32,735 nt of DNA, taken from NCBI GenBank assembly GCA_019242475.1, contig JAFAVK010000030.1, forward strand, positions 1 to 32,735, read 5' to 3'. Below the pieces are notes generated by a model. That model was not told the origin of the DNA. It worked only from the letters and a program-made list of their open reading frames with translations, and ran no database searches. Positions 27,781 to 32,735 of this stretch are shown here, one piece after another. Origin of the DNA: Acidobacteriota bacterium. GTDB lineage: Bacteria; Acidobacteriota; Blastocatellia; Pyrinomonadales; Pyrinomonadaceae. The position numbers were made by a program, and so were the translations under genes. How positions within the stretch are numbered: position 1 is the first letter of the stretch; each line of letters starts with the position of its first letter.

Positions 27781-28089
27781 ATGGCGACGAAAGCAGGCAA
27801 GAAGCGCATGTCACAGTCCGAAGTGGTCAACCACTTCGCCGAAAAATACGAGCTGAAGCGCGCGCAGGTGAAGGAGCTTTTCGAGGAATTAGCCAACCTG
27901 GCGACCAGCGAGGTCAAGGAGAACGGCGAGTTCGTGCTCCCCGGCTTCGGCAAGCTCGTTCTCTCCGAGCGCAAGGCGCGCGAGGGGCGCAACCCTCAGA
28001 CGGGCGAGACGATTCAGATTCCGGCCAAGACGGCTCTCAAGTTCCGTATCGGCAAGGGTTTGAAGGACTCCGTCATTCCGAAGAAGTAG
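27781..28089 (+). CDS. HU-family nucleoid DNA-binding protein
   Basis: A 102-residue HU/IHF-family protein that bends and compacts DNA as a dimer. Helices 1-2 contain MSQSEVVNHFAEKYELKRAQVKELFEELANLATSEV, the beta-saddle is FVLPGFGKLVLSERKAREGRNP, and the DNA-intercalating arm has the GRNPQTGETIQIPAKTALKFR signature, followed by a C-terminal helix ending in PKK. It carries a short Lys-rich N-terminal extension (MATKAGKKR) before the usual first helix. The ATG at 27781 is preferred, though AGGAGG at 27761-27766 is 14 bases upstream, which is long; a TTG at 27757 is the alternative start. Confidence 0.95.
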   Translation: MATKAGKKRMSQSEVVNHFAEKYELKRAQVKELFEELANLATSEVKENGEFVLPGFGKLVLSERKAREGRNPQTGETIQIPAKTALKFRIGKGLKDSVIPKK

Positions 28090-28131
28090 TCGGCGTCCGA
28101 CGAGCCACTCATACTTCTCAAATACCCGAAA

Positions 28132-28192
28132 AGACCGCCGGCGGGTTCTGGCAGGCTACTTTTGCCTTCCGACTTCGCCGGCGTCTCTTCTT
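28132..28192 (+). terminator. Probable terminator after the HU gene
   Basis: AGACCGCCGGCG (28132-28143) pairs with CGCCGGCGTCTCT (28176-28188), with one bulge, and is followed by TCTTTC. It starts about 40 bases after the HU stop codon. The loop is long (about 32 bases). Confidence 0.5.
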
Positions 28193-28542
28193 TCAAGTCC
28201 CGGCCTTGAAAGGCACATCCCCATCACTTTCAACAGTTTATGCCGGCCGACAATGCATCCCATCCCTTGAGTCGGACTCCCGTCCCACCTGGTCTGACCA
28301 CATTAAAAAAACTTCTGGTAATTCAAATAATTTCAATGTAGAATGCGTTTTTCTTCTAGCCCCCTTATCCCCTACAGGGTTGTGGTGCTTTACAAACGGT
28401 GGGCTGGATTGTGTGAAAATTCGGGGATTGCAACGGATTCGCATCCCTTGCCGAACCGAATGCATCTAAATTGTCACTAATACTGAGCCCACCGCCGACG
28501 TTGGATTTTCGGGGGCCCGAAAACATAAGGAGCAGACGAAAA
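28193..28542. other. Non-coding stretch, about 350 bp, AT-richer than average
   Basis: This region upstream of the 80-residue gene has lower GC than its neighbours. TAGAAT at 28339-28344 is a possible -10 without a matching -35. A short GGGAT/ATCCC hairpin lies at about 28422-28446. No recognised RNA or gene. Confidence 0.35.
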
Positions 28543-28785
28543 GTGATCGCTACTGAGAAGTTTCCGCTGGCCGAACGGCTGAAGATGATCGACCACATCC
28601 AGGCGCGCCGCTACTCGAAACTGGGCGGCCCCGCCCTCGACATCGCGACCGAGGGCATCATCCGCCACCTGCGCGCCTGTGACCGCATGGACGTCAACCC
28701 GGATGTCGCCGCCGTCCGCGAGATCATCGACGACGCGCTCAACGGCCGCCGCGTCTTCGCCGAGACCTTCAACAACGCCGCGTAA
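28543..28785 (+). CDS. Small hypothetical protein, 80 residues
   Basis: Starts at GTG 28543 with AAGGAG at 28527-28532 (10 bases upstream), encoding FPLAERLKMIDHIQARRYSK and continuing to ALNGRRVFAETFNNAA. It is mostly helical and charged, with no signal peptide or Cys. The good ribosome-binding site, GC-rich coding composition beginning exactly at the start, and a strong terminator 39 bases after the stop argue that it is a real, separately transcribed gene. I do not recognise a family. An in-frame extension back to 28471 lies in AT-rich sequence and is unlikely to be coding. Confidence 0.65.
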   Translation: MIATEKFPLAERLKMIDHIQARRYSKLGGPALDIATEGIIRHLRACDRMDVNPDVAAVREIIDDALNGRRVFAETFNNAA

Positions 28786-28823
28786 GCACGTACCTACGCA
28801 GCACTTGCCCTCAGAAATTCGGG

Positions 28824-28859
28824 AAGCCGCCAGTCTGACGCTGGCGGCTTTCTCTTTTT
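28824..28859 (+). terminator. Intrinsic terminator
   Basis: A perfect 10-bp stem, AAGCCGCCAG (28824-28833) with CTGGCGGCTT (28841-28850), 7-base loop, then TCTCTTTTT. It ends the 80-residue gene. Confidence 0.88.
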
Positions 28860-28975
28860 CAGGGCGGCACTCGTCGAAACTATTCGGGCGCGGCGCGCGG
28901 CTCAGCCTGTTCCTCCAGAAGCGTACAGCCCCTTCCCTTCGCTTTTCATAATCCTGTCACGTTACCCCGGGCAGT

Positions 28976-29004
28976 TTTACGGCTTAAGTACTGCGTGTTA
29001 ACAT
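28976..29004 (+). promoter_or_regulatory. Likely promoter of the split tRNA-Arg
   Basis: TTTACG (28976-28981), 17-base spacer, TAACAT (28999-29004), then a GC-rich discriminator CGCGGCG before the tRNA 5' end at 29023. The boxes match the consensus only in part, but spacing and position fit. Confidence 0.45.
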
Positions 29005-29057
29005 CGCGGCGTTTCGATGCACGCTCCCGTAGCTCAGTCGGATAGAGCATCTGCCTT

Positions 29058-29701
29058 CAACTAAGGAGCCCGTGCGGAGAACAGTAATCCGTACGGTGGA
29101 GGGTGCTGTATCGGTGGAACTCTAAAGAGGCTCGTCGCCTCCATGACAACACCGAGGAAACCTTGCGGTCGTCTTTAAAGGTAGTGCAAGGGAGGGTTGA
29201 AGAATCCATGCACCACACGAAGGACAAAGGCGACTTAGGAGTTGCTAAGGCTTACTGTGATTTGGTTGAGAAGGGTTACCTGGTTCTATTCCCCTCGACC
29301 GAACACGCTCCTTTCGACTTGGTCTCTTACGACGGAGGTAAGTTCGTGAGGATTCAGGTGAAGTACAGGAGTTCCGTCAGAGGCGTTCTTCAAGTCAACC
29401 TCATCAACTGGTGGGCGGACAGGAATGGCTCTCACGGTAAGCCAATAGACAAGAGTCAGGTTGATGTTTTCTGCGTCTACTGCCCTGAGACGGACAGGTG
29501 TTACTACTTCAAGGCAGAAGACGCAAAAAGGTCGATGACCTTGAGAGTCAGCGCTCCTAAGAACAATCAATCCAAGAACGTCAGGTTCGCGGACGATTAC
29601 GCAGGGGTTCCGTAGAGGCCATACGCACCCGGGCTGAAATGCCCAAGATATGGTCCAGACCACAACCCGACGGCGGGGCCAGGGAAACCTGGAGTGGCAG
29701 G
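29058..29701 (+). mobile_element. Group I intron (644 bases) in the tRNA-Arg anticodon loop
   Basis: Boundaries follow group I rules: the 5' exon ends in U (29057) and the intron ends in G (29701); the one-base C ambiguity resolves only this way. P1 is CCTT (29054-29057) with AAGG (29063-29066). A P2-like hairpin pairs CCGTGCGGA (29070-29078) with TCCGTACGG (29088-29096). Near the 3' end are GGGC-TGAAAT-GCCC (29631-29644) and AAGATATGGTCC (29645-29656), close to the AAGATATAGTCC P8/P7 signature of bacterial tRNA introns, then a GAAA-capped P9-like hairpin (29679-29692). The P3-P7 core was not fully traced. P1 lacks the usual U-G wobble in this pairing. Subgroup IC3 is likely by analogy. It encodes a homing endonuclease and is therefore potentially mobile. 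Confidence 0.88.
29208..29615 (+). CDS. Intron-encoded PD-(D/E)XK homing endonuclease (I-Ssp6803I type)
   Basis: A 135-residue protein lying wholly inside the intron. It has the small PD-(D/E)XK fold: helix GDLGVAKAYCDLVEKGY, then PFD (Asp37) and QVK (Gln50, Lys52), so the usual Glu is Gln, as I recall for the I-Ssp6803I family. A CVYCP-TD-CYY stretch follows. This family is encoded in group I introns of bacterial tRNA genes and cuts the intronless tRNA allele, promoting intron homing. ATG 29208 is the best start; the frame is open back to GTG 29103, but that part overlaps intron RNA structure. Base composition is clearly more AT-rich than the flanking genes, a sign of separate origin. Confidence 0.88.
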   Translation: MHHTKDKGDLGVAKAYCDLVEKGYLVLFPSTEHAPFDLVSYDGGKFVRIQVKYRSSVRGVLQVNLINWWADRNGSHGKPIDKSQVDVFCVYCPETDRCYYFKAEDAKRSMTLRVSAPKNNQSKNVRFADDYAGVP

Positions 29702-29822
29702 CTAAGCAGAGGGTCGCTGGTTCGAGTCCAGCCGGGGGCATCGTTGGTGCGGGCGGCGCGGGGCAACTTGTCAGTGCCGTGGGCGGTTGGTAGTATTGGG
29801 TCTCCGTTCGCTTCCCTTTCGT

Positions 29823-29897
29823 GGCGGCCATAGCTCAGTTGGTTAGAGCGCCTGACTGTGGATCAGGAGGTCGCGGGTTCGAACCCCGCTGGCCGCC
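29823..29897 (+). tRNA. tRNA-His (anticodon GUG)
   Basis: Acceptor GCGGCCA (29824-29830) pairs with TGGCCGC (29890-29896). An extra encoded G-1 (29823) faces C73 (29897), the bacterial histidine identity element. The anticodon stem CCTGA/TCAGG carries loop CTGTGGA (GTG). T arm GCGGG-TTCGAAC-CCCGC. CCA is not encoded. It lies 82 bases after the split tRNA-Arg, so the two may share a transcript. Confidence 0.96.
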
Positions 29898-29971
29898 CCT
29901 TCAAGTTTTTAAACAACGCGGTTTCAGTCTTTCGCCGTAGTTCCATCCCTAGACAGAAGGCTTCCTCGAAG

Positions 29972-30412
29972 ATGAAAGTTCCGCAGTTCAGGCTCTTCGG
30001 GTTCAGGCGGCCGCGCGAGGTCGTCGGCTCGGCGCTGGGCAAGCTGGAGAAGACGGTGATGGAGGAGGTCTGGCGGCGCGGGCGCGTGAGCGCGAGCGAC
30101 ATCTACCGCGCCTTCGGCGAGCGCACCGCCTACACGACCTGGATGACGACGCTCGACCGGCTCTTCAAGAAGGGGCTGCTCGCGCGCGAGAAGGACGGGC
30201 GTGCGTACGTCTACTCGCCGCGCGTGTCGCGCGAGGAGTTCGAGCGCGGCGTGGCCGAGGACGTGCTCGGCGACCTGCTGGGCCGGAGCGGCGGGGCCGA
30301 GCCGCTGCTCGCCTGCATCGTGGACGCGGTGAGCGAGCACGACCGCGCGCTCCTCGACGAGCTGCAACGCCTGGTCGAGGAGAAGCGGCGCGAGCTGGGC
30401 GAGGGGGAGTAA
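29972..30412 (+). CDS. BlaI/MecI/CopY-family transcriptional repressor
   Basis: A 146-residue penicillinase-repressor-family regulator: a winged helix (about 20-85; LGKLEKTVMEEVWRRGRVSASDIYRAF ... YTTWMTTLDRLFKKGLLAREKDGRAYVYSPR) followed by a helical dimerisation tail. Such repressors bind palindromic operators and are released when a partner M56 protease cleaves them. The ATG at 29972 fits the family start; frames further upstream run into tRNA-His. The M56 gene begins 6 bases after its stop codon, so the pair forms one operon, as in blaI-blaR1. What it controls is not visible here; no beta-lactamase lies in the window. Confidence 0.92.
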   Translation: MKVPQFRLFGFRRPREVVGSALGKLEKTVMEEVWRRGRVSASDIYRAFGERTAYTTWMTTLDRLFKKGLLAREKDGRAYVYSPRVSREEFERGVAEDVLGDLLGRSGGAEPLLACIVDAVSEHDRALLDELQRLVEEKRRELGEGE

Positions 30413-30418
30413 AGAGCC

Positions 30419-31411
30419 GTGTACGCGCTGCTCTGCATCTGTCTGTCGCTCTCGGCGCTGCTGGCGCTCAACGCGCTGGCGTCGGCGCTGGCCGGCGTCG
30501 TGTGGCGCGCGCTCGCGCCGCGCGTGCAGGGCTGGGACGCCCGCGGCCGCGCCCGCCTCCTGTTCGCACTCCGCGTGTCGCCGCCGGGCGCGGCCGCGGC
30601 GCTCGCCTTCGCCCTCATCGTCCCCGCATACCTTCTGTACGAGCCGCAAGACAGCGGCGAGGGCGTCAGCGTCAAGCTGCTGATGCTCGCCTGCGTGGCG
30701 GCGGCGGGCGTGCTTCTGGCCGCCTGGCGCGTCGCGCGGACGTGGCTCGCGACGCGGAGGCTCGCGCGCGACTGGCTGCGCCACGCCGAGCCCTTCGCGG
30801 TCGAGGGCGCGCGGGTTCCCGCCTTCCGCATACGTCACAGCTTCCCGGTCATCGCGGTCATCGGCGTGCTGCGGCCGCGGCTGTTCGTCGCGGCGCAGGT
30901 CTTCGAAGCGCTCGCCCCCGAGGAGCTTGCCGCCGCGCTCGCGCACGAGCGCGGTCACGTCGAGGGGCGCGACAACCTGAAGCGCGCGCTGCTTCAGGCG
31001 GGCGAGGACGCGCTGCTGCACGCGCCGCTCGGGCGTTCGCTGCGGCGCGAGTGGCAGCGCGAGTCGGAGATGGCGGCCGACGAGTTCGCGGCCGCGGCCG
31101 GCCCGGCCTCCGCGCTCGACCTCGCCGCGGCCATCGTTAAAATCTCGAAGCTCATCCCGCGCGGCTCGCGCCCGACGCTGCCCGCGGGCGCGCACCTGCT
31201 TGGCGACGGCGAGGACGGCACCTCGCGCCGCGTGCGCAACCTCCTCCGCCTCGCCTCCCAAACCAAAGGCACGCGCTCGCACACGCGCTCGACGCCGGCG
31301 GCCGTGCTCTGCCTCTGCCTCCTCGCCGCCGGCACGCTGCTGCTCACGCGCCCCGCCGTCCTGAAGCTCACGCACGACGCCATGGAGCAGGTCGTCGCGC
31401 AACTGCGTTAA
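30419..31411 (+). CDS. BlaR1-like M56-family membrane metallopeptidase
   Basis: A 330-residue integral membrane zinc peptidase. N-terminal membrane helices (about 2-28, 55-76, 86-104) precede a cytoplasmic/peptidase domain with His176-Glu177-x-x-His180 (AHERGHVEGRDNLKR) and downstream Glu217/Asp221 (ESEMAADEF), the zinc-binding pattern of M56/M48 enzymes. A final membrane helix (about 299-316, AAVLCLCLLAAGTLLLTRP) ends the protein. Full BlaR1/MecR1 carry a penicillin-binding sensor after this helix; here only ~14 residues follow, so any signal must be sensed in another way. Its natural substrate is probably the BlaI-type repressor encoded 6 bases upstream. GTG start at 30419. Confidence 0.9.
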   Translation: MYALLCICLSLSALLALNALASALAGVVWRALAPRVQGWDARGRARLLFALRVSPPGAAAALAFALIVPAYLLYEPQDSGEGVSVKLLMLACVAAAGVLLAAWRVARTWLATRRLARDWLRHAEPFAVEGARVPAFRIRHSFPVIAVIGVLRPRLFVAAQVFEALAPEELAAALAHERGHVEGRDNLKRALLQAGEDALLHAPLGRSLRREWQRESEMAADEFAAAAGPASALDLAAAIVKISKLIPRGSRPTLPAGAHLLGDGEDGTSRRVRNLLRLASQTKGTRSHTRSTPAAVLCLCLLAAGTLLLTRPAVLKLTHDAMEQVVAQLR

Positions 31412-31457
31412 GCCCGCCGCGGCGCGTGCGCCGCAACGCCTTTGTCGAAAAAATGCA

Positions 31458-31487
31458 ATGACAAGCCGCGCGTCCGTGTTCTATATT
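31458..31487 (+). promoter_or_regulatory. Sigma70-type promoter before a long structured leader
   Basis: ATGACA (31458-31463, five of six to TTGACA), 18-base spacer, TATATT (31482-31487). The predicted start near 31493 gives a leader of about 375 bases to the secreted-protein ATG at 31869. Confidence 0.55.
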
Positions 31488-31492
31488 CGGAG

Positions 31493-31868
31493 TGCGCCCT
31501 GATCTGAAGGGCGCGCACTTGCCCTTCCACCGCACCGACTCTCCCGCAGTCGAACACGCCCTCGCGGGTAATTCTGAAGGACGGAAAGCAACAGCGAGCC
31601 AGGCCCGTGACACCATAAATGCGGACGGGTCTGGAAAAAGTTCGCGTTTGATGTTAGTCTCCCGCTGCCGACCCCGGCCGCGCACTTCTCGCCGGAGGCG
31701 GCAAGCTCTTCCCGTCCTTTTTAATTCAGACTTTAATCTGATGAATCGACCGCAGAAGTCCGAAAACTGTCTCGCCGCCGGTCTGCCAACCGCGGGCGGG
31801 GCCGTCCACCCTCGCGGACTCTTCGGCCGTCAACACGTCTTTTTCCCAGGAGCACAAAGGTACCCCCG
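31493..31868 (+). ncRNA. Unassigned structured 5' leader (possible cis-regulatory RNA)
   Basis: Several stems are visible: GTGCGCCC with GGGCG..GCAC right at the 5' end (31492-31518), CCCGC/GCGGG (about 31544-31567), and a 10-bp stem CCAGGCCCGT (about 31600) with ACGGGTCTGG (about 31626) having one G-T. A purine-rich AGGACGGAAAGC (about 31579-31590) looks like a riboswitch core segment. I could not match the whole to any family I know. No convincing gene lies here. Confidence 0.35.
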
Positions 31869-32450
31869 ATGCGCAAAACTTCCCGGCTGTTACTTTCCGC
31901 CGCCCTGCTGACCCTGCTCGCCGCCACGGCCTTCCCCCAGAAGCGCCTCTGCCCGAAGCCGCCGCCGTCGCCCTTCAAGCACAGCGGCGAGATCGTCACC
32001 TCGTTCGATTCGAGGGCGGGCGGCATGCGCACTTCGCTCCAACATCCGCAGGCGATTGCCAACGGCGCGGAGCTTTACTACCTCGCGGCCTCCTTCATGC
32101 ACCAGAGCCCGACGCGGCCGGGCACGCCCGCGCTCGAACTCGTCCTCTACACGACGGCGCCCGCGGCGCCGCACGGCGGCGAGAACGTCGCGCTCGTACT
32201 CGACGGGCAGGCGCATACGTTCGCGCAGAACGCGAGCTTCCGCTCGCAGCCCGGCGGCGGCAACGCCGTGCGCCTGACGCTCTCCTACGCCGACCTCTCC
32301 GCGCTCACGCGCGCTCGTGCCGCCGCGGTGCAGCTCGGCGCCGCGCAGCTCCGGCTGACGAACAACCACCTCGAATCACTCCGCGAGATGCTCAGCCTGC
32401 TCGCCCCCTCCCCCGGCCGCTGGCAGACCGCCGACGCGACGGCGCGCTAA
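31869..32450 (+). CDS. Small secreted hypothetical protein
   Basis: A 193-residue protein with a clear signal peptide (RKTSRLLLSAALLTLLAATAFPQ, cleaved about residue 23). The mature part is about 170 residues, mostly beta-predicted: FKHSGEIVTSFDSRAGGMRT, LELVLYTTAPA, VALVLDGQAHTF, VRLTLSYADLSAL. One Cys in the mature chain. I do not recognise a family. The pattern of short strands with a conserved-looking charged N-terminus suggests a small periplasmic beta-sandwich, but that is a guess. ATG 31869 has AAAGG 8-9 bases upstream. Preceded by a long structured leader and followed by a perfect hairpin. Confidence 0.65.
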   Translation: MRKTSRLLLSAALLTLLAATAFPQKRLCPKPPPSPFKHSGEIVTSFDSRAGGMRTSLQHPQAIANGAELYYLAASFMHQSPTRPGTPALELVLYTTAPAAPHGGENVALVLDGQAHTFAQNASFRSQPGGGNAVRLTLSYADLSALTRARAAAVQLGAAQLRLTNNHLESLREMLSLLAPSPGRWQTADATAR

Positions 32451-32464
32451 GGCAAAAGGCACAA

Positions 32465-32529
32465 GGGAAGATAAAGACCGCGCGGCTCTCATCAATAACC
32501 GATGAGAGCCGCGCGGTCTTTATCTTCCC
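32465..32529. terminator. Perfect 29-bp-arm hairpin after the secreted-protein gene
   Basis: Arms 32465-32493 and 32501-32529 are exact reverse complements around a 7-base loop, 15 bases after the stop codon. The outer part of the stem is A/T-rich (GATAAAGA/TCTTTATC), giving T-rich sequence on the 3' side in either direction. CTACTGT-CTACTGA 7-mers follow. Confidence 0.7.
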
Positions 32530-32553
32530 TACTGTCTACTGATACCGACTTGC

Positions 32554-32735
32554 GAAATAGAATAAGGCTCCTCAAGCTGGGAGCGCGGGCATCCCTGCCC
32601 GCCAAAGCGTGCCCCGGCACGCTTCCCACCTTTCGCTCTACCGCAACCTCGGGATTACAGTCTGCTGGCCTTCGCGCTGTCGCGCTCATGGCGGGCAGGG
32701 ATGCCCGCGCTCCCAGCGAAGAGATACCTTATTTC
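32554..32735. repeat. Interspersed inverted-repeat element, MITE-like, reaching the window edge
   Basis: Exact 27-bp inverted repeats at 32577-32603 and 32690-32716 (core GGGAGCGCGGGCATCCC) flank about 86 bases. Each arm contains its own small palindrome (GCGGGCA..TGCCCGC). The outer ends also mirror each other (GAAATA at 32554, TATTTC at 32730-32735), so the terminal repeats are longer but imperfect. No ORF inside. It may extend beyond the window. Confidence 0.65.

Larger units (their letters stand above)
29023..29740 (+). tRNA. tRNA-Arg (anticodon UCU) interrupted by a group I intron
   Basis: The 5' exon (29023-29057) and 3' exon (29702-29740) join into a 74-base cloverleaf. Acceptor GCTCCCG pairs with CGGGGGC (29733-29739; one G-T), discriminator A29740. 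D arm GCTC/GAGC, anticodon stem TCTGC/GCAGA, loop CTTCTAA (anticodon TCT, reading AGA/AGG), T arm GCTGG-TTCGAGT-CCAGC. Neither half alone makes a tRNA: the 5' half runs into unrelated sequence after CTT. The junction falls between anticodon positions 34 and 35. CCA is not encoded. Without splicing the cell would lack this tRNA unless another copy exists. Confidence 0.9.

Noticed and set aside
29023..29100. The tRNA 5' half read as a degenerate pseudo-tRNA
   Set aside because: The matching 3' half with exact acceptor and anticodon-stem complementarity lies 644 bases downstream, so it is an intron-split gene.
31579..31640. Second GEMM, SRP RNA, RNase P or cobalamin riboswitch in the leader at 31493-31868
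   Set aside because: Only AGGACGGAAAGC loosely resembles a GEMM core; the GGCAAACC and CCGGGTT parts are missing, and no segment fits the other families.

Overview
The window is GC-rich bacterial DNA with short intergenic gaps. Its content (zinc-ribbon/TonB proteins, a pilMNOPQ cluster followed by a Roadblock protein, a BlaI/M56 pair, HU, and heptamer-repeat hairpins between genes) suggests an Acidobacteriota genome, perhaps class Blastocatellia. That placement is inferred from gene content only; there is no rRNA here.

Layout. 1-146: tail of a small basic protein, possibly ribosomal protein bS21. 233-5059 (minus strand): an S9 prolyl-oligopeptidase-type peptidase, an ATP-grasp ligase and a zinc-ribbon/TonB protein, separated by hairpins built from 7-bp repeats. 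5394-9600 (plus): an M16-fold protein lacking the zinc motif, the menaquinone/ubiquinone methyltransferase, and a DppB/DppC permease pair. 9845-14798 (plus): a large membrane protein ending in a TIR domain, a class II histone-deacetylase-fold hydrolase, and a monofunctional peptidoglycan transglycosylase. 14987-20997 (minus): pilM-N-O-P-Q plus a Roadblock protein, the inner-membrane and secretin parts of a type IV pilus. A sigma70-like promoter and a leader strongly resembling a GEMM-I cyclic-dinucleotide riboswitch lie upstream. 21709-25475: a DUF3352-like exported protein, an unrecognised 437-residue protein and the XTP/dITP pyrophosphatase. 25556-29897: tRNA-Pro(UGG), phosphoglucomutase, HU, an 80-residue small protein, a tRNA-Arg(UCU) gene split by a group I intron carrying a PD-(D/E)XK homing endonuclease, and tRNA-His(GUG). 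29972-32450: a BlaI-type repressor with an M56 metallopeptidase, then a long structured leader before a small secreted protein. The right edge holds a perfect 29-bp-arm hairpin and an interspersed inverted-repeat element.

The three most notable items are the intron-split tRNA-Arg(UCU), the GEMM-like leader that would place pilus assembly under cyclic-dinucleotide control, and the receptor-like TIR protein: an exported Ig/PKD-like part, a second hydrophobic stretch followed by an RPRRR charge cluster, then a beta domain and a TIR domain with the catalytic-type glutamate. No CRISPR array, transposase, rRNA or prophage gene was seen.
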